A stretch of DNA of 8,208 bases from Eubacteriales bacterium (GTDB taxonomy: Bacteria > Bacillota_A > Clostridia > Christensenellales > Aristaeellaceae). Positions 1 to 5,251 of the stretch are shown in pieces. Both the position numbers and the translations under genes were made by a program. The stretch covers positions 1 through 8,208 of the forward strand of contig JAQUXV010000104.1 in the NCBI GenBank assembly GCA_028692205.1. Reading direction: 5' to 3'. The first letter of the stretch is position 1, and every line of letters starts with the position of its first letter. The notes under the pieces are model-generated. The model saw only the letters and a program-made list of their open reading frames with translations. It searched no databases and was not told the DNA's origin.

Positions 1-84
1 GGAAGCACCGCGGTACGGCAGGCCTGGTATCACTTAAATCAGGTTGATGGATTTCGGCAGAGCTTGAGGTTCGTAAGCTCATGA
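1..84 (+). other. Possible 3' tail of an upstream gene cut by the window edge
   Basis: Frame 1 is open from the first base to a TGA at 82-84 and gives 27 residues (GSTAVRQAWYHLNQVDGFRQ then SLRFVSS). I do not recognise them. The composition (AWYHLNQVDGFRQ) is protein-like rather than shadow-like, but 27 codons is too little to prove coding. No terminator follows directly. An alternative is that this is simply non-coding DNA. Confidence 0.2.
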
Positions 85-115
85 TTGCCATCACAAATGA
101 TTTGTTCTCCGAATT

Positions 116-124
116 TGATATAAT
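116..124 (+). promoter_or_regulatory. Possible extended -10 promoter element
   Basis: TGATATAAT (TGn + TATAAT) forms an extended -10 box. No convincing -35 lies 16-18 bp upstream. A transcript starting near 131 would run into the T-rich repeat units at 152-250, so any product would be a short RNA or nothing. It may be a chance A/T motif. Confidence 0.25.
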
Positions 125-151
125 AACGAATGCCGTTGCCCCGTTACCGAT

Positions 152-250
152 GCGGGCGACGGCCTTCGCTTTTTTCTGCGCCTTTCTTCTGCGGGTGACG
201 GCATTTGCTTTTTCTGCGCCTTTTTTCTATGGGCGACGACTTCCGTTTTA
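152..250. repeat. Imperfect tandem repeat, ~39-bp unit, about 2.5 copies
   Basis: Units begin at 152 (GCGGGCGACGGCCTTCGC), 191 (GCGGGTGACGGCATTTGC) and about 229 (ATGGGCGACGACTTCCG). Each of the first two continues with a T-run, TCTGCGCC and another T-run. Equivalent positions are spaced 39 and 38 bp apart. Each unit can form a weak GC hairpin before its T-run (for example GCGA/TCGC before TTTTTT), so the array could act as weak tandem terminators on the plus strand. No frame through it looks like a repeat protein. Confidence 0.6.
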
Positions 251-349
251 GGGCCCTTCTTCTCTTATTCTCCCGGCATCATAAGATGGGCGATGGGCAA
301 CAGCCTCACAGTATGCCTTAATCTCTTTCGTAACGGTGATTTTCCCCAT
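248..349 (-). CDS. Possible small protein (33 aa), unknown
   Basis: An ATG at 349-347 is preceded by AGGAG with a 7-nt spacer, an excellent ribosome site. The frame starts MGKITVTKEIKAYCEAVAHR, ends REEGP and closes with TAA at 250-248. I do not recognise it. No membrane segment or signal peptide is visible; it is hydrophilic with one Cys, and helix-prone at residues 6-18. Upstream lies an extended -10 box on the same strand that overlaps the TetR-type palindrome at 431-458, so it could be a divergent target of that regulator. It could also be the start of a longer gene that has decayed into the repeat array, or a chance ORF. The ribosome site is the best argument for translation. Confidence 0.35.
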   Translation of the reverse strand: MGKITVTKEIKAYCEAVAHRPSYDAGRIREEGP

Positions 350-409
350 CGAAATATCTCCTGTTTCGGCGCACTTTGGCGGCTCCGTTACCTGACGGGG
401 GAGAGCATA

Positions 410-439
410 TTGACAAGACCGCGGGCATGATTGTATTAT
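410..439 (+). promoter_or_regulatory. Promoter of the tetR-led operon
   Basis: A consensus -35 TTGACA (410-415) is followed after 18 bp by TATTAT (434-439). A second candidate pair, TTGTAT (431-436) and TACAAT (454-459) with 17-bp spacing, overlaps it. Both lie on or against the palindrome at 431-458, so a bound repressor would block RNA polymerase. Confidence 0.65.
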
Positions 440-458
440 AACATATGTTGTATTACAA
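431..458. promoter_or_regulatory. 28-bp near-perfect palindrome, probable TetR operator
   Basis: The sequence from TTGTATTATAACAT to ATGTTGTATTACAA equals its own reverse complement at 24 of 28 positions, centred on CATATG at 442-447; the central 10 bp (AACATATGTT) are perfect. Length, symmetry and position 28 bp before the regulator's start fit a TetR-family operator with autoregulation. It also covers a minus-strand extended -10 (TGTTATAAT, 443-435), so it may control both directions. Confidence 0.75.
435..443 (-). promoter_or_regulatory. Divergent extended -10 promoter
   Basis: Read on the minus strand this is TGT-TATAAT, a TGnTATAAT extended -10. Transcription would start near 428 and cross the possible small ORF at 349-248. 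It sits inside the operator palindrome. No good -35 is visible. Confidence 0.4.
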
Positions 459-485
459 TAGTTATAAACGGGAGGGGTGAGGGAA

Positions 486-1061
486 TTGCCGCCGAAAGCC
501 AGAATCACCAAAGATATGATCGTGAACGCCGCGTTTGAACTTACCGAGGCGGAAGGCATCGGCATGGTGAACGCGCGCAGCATCGCCAAGCGGCTTTCCT
601 GCTCCACACAGCCGATTCTTTATTATTTTTCGGGCATGGATGAGGTGAAAAAAGCCGTTTATCAAAAGGCGGACGATTTTCACACCGCGTTCATTACGGA
701 CGTTCAGGGGAAATATCCAAACCCGTTGCTGGAAATCGGGATGCGCTACATCGAATTTGCCGTGACGTACAAAGAACTGTTCAAGTTTCTGTTTCAGTCG
801 GATCAGTTTGCGGGCAGGGACCTTTCGGAAATCATCGGGGCGGAAGAACTGCTGCCGGTTTTGCAAATGATGGCGCAGGCCATGAAGCTTCCGCTGGAGC
901 AGGCCAGGAACGTGTTTGAGCGCATTTTCTTCAACGTTCATGGAATCGCGAGCCTGCTGGCCAACAACAGGGCGACTTACGATGAAGAGCATATACGAAA
1001 TCTGTTAAGGGATACCTTCGTGCGCGCAACAGGCTCGGCACGGAAAGAAGGGGAAGAATGA
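486..1061 (+). CDS. TetR/AcrR-family transcriptional regulator
   Basis: This is a one-component repressor of about 191 residues that would bind DNA as a dimer and release it on binding a small ligand. Residues 10-54 form the TetR DNA-binding domain: an N-terminal helix (MIVNAAFELTEAEG), then the helix-turn-helix (ARSIAKRLSCSTQPILYYFS, about 30-49). The rest is an all-helical ligand-binding and dimerisation domain with no recognisable ligand signature. The start is taken as TTG at 486: GGAGG at 471-475 is 10 nt away, and MPPKARITKDMI is the usual beginning of this family. A GTG at 477 lies too close to the same GGAGG. The gene leads an operon, overlaps the next gene by ATGA, and lies just downstream of a 28-bp palindrome, so autoregulation is inferred. 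Its effector is unknown. Confidence 0.92.
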   Translation: MPPKARITKDMIVNAAFELTEAEGIGMVNARSIAKRLSCSTQPILYYFSGMDEVKKAVYQKADDFHTAFITDVQGKYPNPLLEIGMRYIEFAVTYKELFKFLFQSDQFAGRDLSEIIGAEELLPVLQMMAQAMKLPLEQARNVFERIFFNVHGIASLLANNRATYDEEHIRNLLRDTFVRATGSARKEGEE

Positions 1062-1783
1062 TGGAAAAGCTGTTCAAAAGGAATCAACTGCATTTTGCTT
1101 TGGTCTGGATTGTTCTTTATGTGATTGTTTTCAGCCTCACGGATTCGGCGTCGGAAGCGTTGGGGGTTCAGGGGTGCGTAACCATGCCGCTTTCGCTGCT
1201 CCTATCAGCTTTTTTGTTCGGGTGGATCAGGCGGAACCGGCTGAGCGATTATTACGGTTTGCGCGGCATTCCCAATGTGAACGCGGGGAAATACCTGTAT
1301 TTTCTCCCGCTGCTCGTGCTTGCGAGCGCCAACCTGTGGAACGGCGTTACCATGCGGTTTACCGTTTTGGAAACGGCGCTGACGATCGTAAGCATGTTTT
1401 GCGCAGGTTTTATTGAAGAGATTCTTTTCAGAGGGTTTTTGTTCAAGGCGATTTACCGCAAAAATGCCGGGCTTGCGATTGTCGTATCCAGCCTTACCTT
1501 CGGCCTTGGGCATATTGTGAATCTGCTCAATGGGGCCGCGCTGCCGCAAACGCTTCTGCAAATGGGGTATGCGTTCACAATCGGATACCTGTTTACGATT
1601 CTCTTTCTTCAAACGCAAAGTCTGCTTCCGTGCATCCTGACGCACGGCGTGCTGAATGCGCTAAGCGTATTTGCCGTGGAGACTACCCTTGGGCAGGATT
1701 TGCTGGCGAGCGCCGCCCTGATTGTGATCAGCGTCGGTTATGCGATTTACCTCAAAAAAAGCGGTCGGGTTTCAATAGCCTGA
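1058..1783 (+). CDS. CPBP-family intramembrane glutamic endopeptidase (CAAX protease / Abi family)
   Basis: A 241-residue polytopic membrane protein. Hydrophobic segments lie at about 11-29, 41-56, 80-92, 103-119, 138-152, 170-186, 191-208 and 214-232. It carries the family's three signature blocks: EEILFR (E120, E121, R125), FGLGH (F148 to H152) and HGVLN (H196 to N200), which make up the catalytic site within the membrane (family knowledge from Rce1-type CAAX proteases). Bacterial members have been linked to bacteriocin self-immunity, peptide processing and stress, but nothing here fixes a substrate: no bacteriocin precursor is visible nearby. The start ATG at 1058 overlaps the tetR stop (ATGA), and GAAGGGGA lies just upstream, so translation is probably coupled. 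A second ATG at 1061 is also possible. The length is normal and all key residues are present. Confidence 0.93.
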   Translation: MMEKLFKRNQLHFALVWIVLYVIVFSLTDSASEALGVQGCVTMPLSLLLSAFLFGWIRRNRLSDYYGLRGIPNVNAGKYLYFLPLLVLASANLWNGVTMRFTVLETALTIVSMFCAGFIEEILFRGFLFKAIYRKNAGLAIVVSSLTFGLGHIVNLLNGAALPQTLLQMGYAFTIGYLFTILFLQTQSLLPCILTHGVLNALSVFAVETTLGQDLLASAALIVISVGYAIYLKKSGRVSIA

Positions 1784-1801
1784 CGAACCATAGAAAGTGG
1801 G

Positions 1802-2623
1802 ATGGGAAACGTGACGGATAAAATGATTGAGAAATTTGTGGAAAGCCCGCGCGGCAAGGTGTTTTACTGGATCGGGAAAAGCGAAAACCCCGCGGCGGGC
1901 TGCATCTTTTTCCTGCATGGGCTATCGGCGGATCATACCCTGTTCGACCGGCAAATTGAGCATTTTGGGCGTTCCCATACGGTGATTGTGTGGGATGCGC
2001 CCGCCCACGGACAATCCAGACCGTACCGTGATTTCTCCTACGCGAACGGGGCGGATGACATGAAAGCGATTCTGACGGCGGAAGGGCTGGATACGGTGTT
2101 TCTGGCGGGGCAGTCGATGGGCGGCTTTTTCTCGCAGGCGTTTCTGCAAAAATATCCTGAAGGGGTGAAGGGGTTTATCGGCATAGACACCTGCCCGTTC
2201 GGCCGCAAGTATTACTCGCGGTCCGACCTGTGGTGGCTCAGGCGGGTTGGCTGGATGACCCGCTACTATCCGCATCAGTTGCTGGTGGAAAGCATCGCGA
2301 AGAATGTTTCGGTTACGGAATACGCCCGGCAAAACATGCTCGGCGCGCTGAAACCCTATTCGAAAAAGGAACTGTGCGAGCTGCTGGGGATGGGCTACGC
2401 GTGCTTTGTGAAAGAAAACCGGGATATGGAGATTGCATGCCCGGCACTGCTTTTGGTCGGCGAACACGATAAAACGGGCAAGGTGAAACAGTATTGTAAA
2501 AAGTGGCACGAAAGCGAGCATTATCCGCTTTGCCTTATTCAAAACGCTGCGCACAATTCCAACGCGGATAACGCTGGAGCCGTCAACCGGGAGATTGAGC
2601 GGTTTATCGATCAGCATCATTAA
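1802..2623 (+). CDS. Alpha/beta-fold hydrolase
   Basis: A 273-residue soluble hydrolase without signal peptide. The fold landmarks appear in order: HG oxyanion motif after a hydrophobic strand (FFLHG, H39-G40), the nucleophile elbow GQSMGG with S105, a lid region rich in aromatic and basic residues (about 135-200, including WWLRR), then the acid D223 (LLVGEHD) and the catalytic H251 (AAHNSN). The full Ser-Asp-His triad is therefore visible, and esterase, lipase or C-C hydrolase activity is possible; the substrate cannot be read. It lies 18 nt after the CPBP gene. The start is uncertain: ATG 1802 has only a weak AAAGTGG upstream; GTG 1811 or ATG 1823 are alternatives that would not affect the domain. 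Together with the TetR regulator it resembles regulated detoxification or lipid-ester units, which is an inference. Confidence 0.9.
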   Translation: MGNVTDKMIEKFVESPRGKVFYWIGKSENPAAGCIFFLHGLSADHTLFDRQIEHFGRSHTVIVWDAPAHGQSRPYRDFSYANGADDMKAILTAEGLDTVFLAGQSMGGFFSQAFLQKYPEGVKGFIGIDTCPFGRKYYSRSDLWWLRRVGWMTRYYPHQLLVESIAKNVSVTEYARQNMLGALKPYSKKELCELLGMGYACFVKENRDMEIACPALLLVGEHDKTGKVKQYCKKWHESEHYPLCLIQNAAHNSNADNAGAVNREIERFIDQHH

Positions 2624-2672
2624 ACGCCCACTGAGGGAAACGGTGCATTTGACCGGAAAGGAACGAAACGCA

Positions 2673-3155
2673 ATGAAACGTCCGCAAGAGGTACGTGTAA
2701 CCAGCCGATCCTTCGAAAACGGAGGGTATATACCGAAAAAGCACACCGGGTTCGGAGAGGATATTTCACCGGCTTTCCAGCTTTCCGGCCTTTCGCCGGA
2801 AGCCGTGTCGATCGCGATTACGATGGACGATCTGGACATACCCTTCATCTCCTCGCTGAACCACTGGCTGATCTGGAATATTCCCAAATCCGAAATCATC
2901 CCGGAGAACATTCCCTACGGGCCGACGGTGCCTGCGCTTAGCGACGCCAAGCAGGGGATTGCGTATGGCCGCAGCCGGTACAGGGGGCCCAAACAGCCGG
3001 TATTCGTCAGGAAAATGCATCGCTACCTTTTCCGGTTTTATGTGCTCGACTGTTTTCTGCAACTGGGCAGCAACGCCCGCAAACCGGATTTGCTGAAGGC
3101 GATGGACGGACATGTTCTCCAACAGGGCGACATCACAGGCAAGTACCAGCGGTAA
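2673..3155 (+). CDS. YbhB/YbcL-type PEBP (Raf kinase inhibitor-like) family protein
   Basis: A 160-residue cytoplasmic protein of the phosphatidylethanolamine-binding protein superfamily. The conserved pocket elements are visible: DDLDIP (52-57, the DPDxP-type block), NHWLIWNIP (63-71), the GPKQP turn (105-109) and HRYLFRFYVLD (116-126, the GxHR-type block). The N-terminal GYIPKKHTGFGEDISPAF is the usual lead-in of bacterial members. In these proteins the pocket binds anionic ligands such as phospho-groups; no bacterial role is settled. ATG 2673 is chosen over an upstream in-frame ATG at 2595, because the latter lies inside the hydrolase gene and GGAAAGGA stands just before 2673. The gene is 49 nt after the hydrolase and closes the operon. 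Slight departures from the canonical DPDAP block (DLDIP) suggest a divergent ligand preference. Confidence 0.9.
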   Translation: MKRPQEVRVTSRSFENGGYIPKKHTGFGEDISPAFQLSGLSPEAVSIAITMDDLDIPFISSLNHWLIWNIPKSEIIPENIPYGPTVPALSDAKQGIAYGRSRYRGPKQPVFVRKMHRYLFRFYVLDCFLQLGSNARKPDLLKAMDGHVLQQGDITGKYQR

Positions 3156-3190
3156 GCCGGGCGTTTTTGCAAAAACGTGGCTTTATTGAT
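3156..3190 (+). terminator. Weak terminator-like palindrome after the operon
   Basis: Immediately after the stop codon, CGTTTTTGCAAAAACG (3162-3177) is a perfect 16-bp palindrome, flanked by GCC (3156-3158) and GGC (3179-3181) and followed by TTTATT. It is the only stem near the operon's end, but it has A/T-rich arms and a poor T-tract, so it would be a weak terminator or an mRNA 3' end. Confidence 0.35.
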
Positions 3191-3280
3191 AGCAAAACAC
3201 GCAAGCAGAGTATACGGCCTGCGCGTTTGCCTGAGCGGGGAGCATCCGCGCCCGCGCCTGTCCCGCCGCAAGTTGTACCG

Positions 3281-3308
3281 TTGTGCATTCGCTTTGCCGT
3301 GCTATAAT
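3281..3308 (+). promoter_or_regulatory. Extended -10 promoter for the acetyltransferase
   Basis: TGCTATAAT (3300-3308) is a perfect TGn-TATAAT extended -10. A poor -35, TTGTGC (3281-3286), stands 16 bp away, which is tolerable with an extended -10. Transcription would start near 3315 and leave a leader of about 180 nt before the ATG at 3499. Confidence 0.6.
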
Positions 3309-3314
3309 GGAAGG

Positions 3315-3498
3315 GCAAAATACCGGGCGCCGCCGCCCGGGAAAAGAAACGGGTGGTAGGGTGAAGAACTGCATTGTCGTTGCTGGAATGGTTGTAAAGT
3401 AACATCTGTTTGAAACATGCGCTGCACGGGGCCTTTTACGCACCACCTCAACGGGGCCGCAAAAGGCGATGATGCGGCGCTTATGCAGGAGGTTATTC
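3315..3498 (+). promoter_or_regulatory. Long structured 5' leader of the acetyltransferase mRNA
   Basis: The leader contains a hairpin CCGGGCG/CGCCCGG with a CCGC loop (3323-3340) and a second stem GCCTTTT (3431-3437) / AAAAGGC (3461-3467). ACCACCTC at 3442-3449 can pair with GGTGGT (3352-3357) through ACCACC, or with GAGGT of the ribosome site (3489-3493) through ACCTC; the two pairings exclude each other. No known riboswitch class is recognised. A short ORF lies inside it. An attenuation role is an inference without folding data. Confidence 0.4.
3361..3402 (+). CDS. Possible leader peptide (13 aa)
   Basis: GTG at 3361 opens a 13-codon frame, MKNCIVVAGMVVK, ending in TAA at 3400-3402. GGTGG (3352-3356) stands 4 nt upstream as a marginal ribosome site. 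Short leader peptides control some antibiotic-resistance genes by ribosome stalling, and the gene downstream belongs to a resistance-related acetyltransferase superfamily. The peptide itself matches no leader that I know. It could easily be a chance ORF. Confidence 0.2.
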   Translation: MKNCIVVAGMVVK

Positions 3499-4152
3499 AT
3501 GGCTGTTCCAGCTGAAAAAATATATCCGAGAACCAATGATTTCACAACCGTATACCTGAAAAACGTGGTTGCAAACCCCAACATTACCATCGGCGACTAC
3601 ACCATCTACAACGACTTTGTTTTCGATCCGGGGGAGTTCGAAAAGAACAATGTGCTGTACCATTACCCCATCAACGGGGATCGGCTGATGATCGGCCGGT
3701 ACTGCTCCATCGCCTGCGGCGCGAAGTTTCTCTTTACCAGCGCCAACCACACACTGAAATCGCTTTCCACCTACACCTTTCCAATCTTCTTTGAAGAATG
3801 GGGGCTGGATAAAAAGCAGGTTGCAAGCGCATGGGATCATAAGGGCGATATTGTGATTGGCAACGATGTTTGGATCGGGTATGAGGCCGTCATCCTGTGT
3901 GGCGTACACATTGGCGACGGTGCGATTATCGGCGCGCGGGCTGTGGTAACCAAAGATGTCCCGCCGTATACGATCGTTGGCGGCGTTCCGGCCAAAGAAA
4001 TCCGGAAACGCTTCGACGGGGAAACCATCGCAAAGTTACAGCAAATCCGCTGGTGGGATTGGCCGCGCGAGAAGGTTCGTCGCTGCCTGCCCGCCATAAT
4101 GGAAGGGAATGTAGAGAAACTGGCGGCGGCCTACAATGAGATAAGCGGTTGA
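3499..4152 (+). CDS. Vat/CatB-like xenobiotic O-acetyltransferase (left-handed beta-helix)
   Basis: A 217-residue hexapeptide-repeat acetyltransferase that would move acetyl from acetyl-CoA to a hydroxyl group as a trimer. The N-terminal block with LYHYPING (53-60) and [16 protein letters not shown] (62-77) matches the XAT class, and SANH at 81-84 carries the expected catalytic His (H84; His82 in Vat(D)). Hexapeptide turns run through [20 protein letters not shown] (116-135) to [19 protein letters not shown] (139-157), followed by [13 protein letters not shown] and the WWDWP block (175-179) typical of Vat and CatB proteins. Length and motifs fit streptogramin A or chloramphenicol acetyltransferases, but chromosomal members often have unknown substrates, so resistance is not established. 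ATG 3499 is chosen because AGGAGG lies 6 nt upstream; it is monocistronic, with its own promoter and terminator. Confidence 0.92.
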   Translation: MAVPAEKIYPRTNDFTTVYLKNVVANPNITIGDYTIYNDFVFDPGEFEKNNVLYHYPINGDRLMIGRYCSIACGAKFLFTSANHTLKSLSTYTFPIFFEEWGLDKKQVASAWDHKGDIVIGNDVWIGYEAVILCGVHIGDGAIIGARAVVTKDVPPYTIVGGVPAKEIRKRFDGETIAKLQQIRWWDWPREKVRRCLPAIMEGNVEKLAAAYNEISG

Positions 4153-4157
4153 CCGCA

Positions 4158-4195
4158 AGCGCCCTGCGAACTGTTGGTTTGCAGGGCGCTTTTTG
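4158..4195 (+). terminator. Intrinsic terminator of the acetyltransferase gene
   Basis: AGCGCCCTGC (4158-4167) pairs perfectly with GCAGGGCGCT (4181-4190) across a 13-nt loop and is followed by TTTTG; the last T of the stem extends the tract to five. It begins 5 nt after the stop codon. Confidence 0.92.
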
Positions 4196-4379
4196 TCGGC
4201 TGAAAAAAACTTGCCTGTTTACTGTCGGCCCTGCAACCGTCGGGTACGTCCGTCTGGGTACGGCCCGTATGTGGCCGCGATTCGCAGACCGGAATCCTTT
4301 AGGCGGACGGAACCTGCGAGCCTGTATGAAGTTTGTCAACTGGGCAGACGGAGCGAAAGAGCCTGTAAGAGAATTGCCA
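4196..4379. other. Gene-free GC-rich segment between two terminators; possible structured RNA or repeat
   Basis: About 180 bp with no supported gene. The frames crossing it on both strands lack ribosome sites and family features. Several short segments are complementary, for example TCCGTCTG (4249-4256) with CAGACGGA (4345-4352), GGCC with GGCC at 4227-4230 and 4264-4267, and the local hairpin GCG-ATT-CGC, so it may fold as RNA. I see no clear promoter. It could be a dispersed intergenic repeat, a small RNA, or plain spacer; I do not recognise a named RNA family. Confidence 0.3.
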
Positions 4380-4419
4380 ACGACCAAAACACCCTGCTGA
4401 GGCAGGGTGTTTTGGTCGT
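4380..4419. terminator. Bidirectional intrinsic terminator with a perfect 18-bp stem
   Basis: Positions 4380-4397 pair without a mismatch with 4402-4419 across the tetraloop TGAG. The GC core ACACCCTGC/GCAGGGTGT is flanked by AAAA on the left and TTTT on the right, so either strand ends in a U-run. It sits between convergent units: 40 nt beyond the minus-strand nucleotidyltransferase stop, and as a back-up behind the acetyltransferase terminator. Confidence 0.9.
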
Positions 4420-4459
4420 ATCAGAATGTGCATCCCTGAAAACAGAAGAAGATGCCGTA

Positions 4460-5155
4460 TTATTTCGGCAGCACGCCGCATTCCGGGAAACGTGTGTCCA
4501 GAATGTCCTTGGTCCATCGGAACAACAAATTGAAATAGGGCGAGGGGTCGGCTTCGATTTGCTTGCTGCGTTCGTCCCAATGCATGCGCAGGGACAAAAT
4601 GGCCGCCTCATCGCCTTCCAGCCGGGGCAGCAAGCCCTTCGCGGTGTGAACATACTCGCCCGTGCGCAGGCAATGAACCGTCTGCAACAGGAAAAACGAG
4701 GCTTTGTAAAGGCCCTTCAGGATCTCCGTGTTCAGCGGATCATACACCATAGTGTGGCAGCAGGCGTGGAAAAGCCCTGAAACGCTGATTTTAACGCTTT
4801 CCGCCACATCCCGGTATTCAACGGGGGGCAGAAGACTGCCGAGAAGCCCGTAGCAGGGACGCGTATCCTTTTCGAACTGGAAAAGCTCGTGCTTCGGCCA
4901 GTTGGACAGTTCTTCCCGGCCGCAGATGAAGCCGCAGGCTTTTTCGGACTCCGGCATGGCCAGTACGATCGTGCGGTAAGCGGCCAAATCATCCGGGGAC
5001 AGTGTATTCAACAGGACTACGACGTCGATATCGCTTTCCGAGTGCGCCTCTCCGCGCTGATAACTGCCCTGCAGCCCTACAAAAAGCAGCCTGTCCGCAA
5101 AAAGCTCGATCAGTTTTGTGGTTAGCTCCGCAATCCAGCGGTCCGCGTCGATCAT
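4460..5155 (-). CDS. Stand-alone nucleotidyltransferase-domain protein (Pol beta superfamily)
   Basis: A 231-residue cytoplasmic protein. Residues about 15-60 hold the minimal nucleotidyltransferase signature: hydrophobic strand, G30-S31, then SDIDVVVLL with D42 and D44 binding the metal-nucleotide (GS-x10-DxD). The remainder is mostly helical (about 115-225), a helical C-terminal part as in streptomycin/kanamycin adenylyltransferase-like and uncharacterised Firmicute proteins. The acceptor (antibiotic, protein or RNA) cannot be read. A third catalytic carboxylate is not obvious; D97 in KDTRP is one candidate. The start is ATG at 5155, since AGGAG lies 7 nt before it; an in-frame GTG at 5179 lacks a site. 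It follows the aldolase by 96 nt on the same strand and may share its transcript. No HEPN partner ORF is adjacent, so a MNT/HEPN toxin pair is not supported. Confidence 0.85.
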   Translation of the reverse strand: MIDADRWIAELTTKLIELFADRLLFVGLQGSYQRGEAHSESDIDVVVLLNTLSPDDLAAYRTIVLAMPESEKACGFICGREELSNWPKHELFQFEKDTRPCYGLLGSLLPPVEYRDVAESVKISVSGLFHACCHTMVYDPLNTEILKGLYKASFFLLQTVHCLRTGEYVHTAKGLLPRLEGDEAAILSLRMHWDERSKQIEADPSPYFNLLFRWTKDILDTRFPECGVLPK

Positions 5156-5251
5156 CAAATTTCTCCTTGCCGTATCCACCCCTGCCGGCGGAAGATATAC
5201 CCCTGTGGCGGTTTGACGCCGGAAGGGACGAATGCCGAAAGGGAAAGCTCG

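Noticed and set aside
152..250. CRISPR array
   Set aside because: The units are contiguous and degenerate, with no unique spacers and only about 2.5 copies.
462..992. Open frame of 176 codons antisense to tetR
   Set aside because: Basic, low-information composition opposite a clear TetR-family gene; it would also run through the operator.
1058..1783. Bacteriocin immunity locus based on the CPBP protease
   Set aside because: No double-glycine leader peptide, small precursor or ABC transporter was found in the window.
1922..2911. Open frame of 329 codons on the minus strand opposite the hydrolase and PEBP genes
   Set aside because: It is antisense to two genes with complete family motifs, lacks a ribosome site and any recognisable domain, and reads as a codon-bias shadow.
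3315..3498. Known riboswitch in the acetyltransferase leader
   Set aside because: I could not match conserved cores of common classes; only generic hairpins are visible.
4193..4780. Plus-strand frame of 195 codons across the terminator and into the nucleotidyltransferase
   Set aside because: It reads through a perfect terminator stem and then runs antisense to a motif-bearing gene; no ribosome site. Its first part covers the unexplained segment, which is recorded separately.
4460..5155. MNT/HEPN toxin-antitoxin pair
   Set aside because: The protein is longer than typical MNT antitoxins and no HEPN-like ORF lies beside it; the neighbour is an aldolase.
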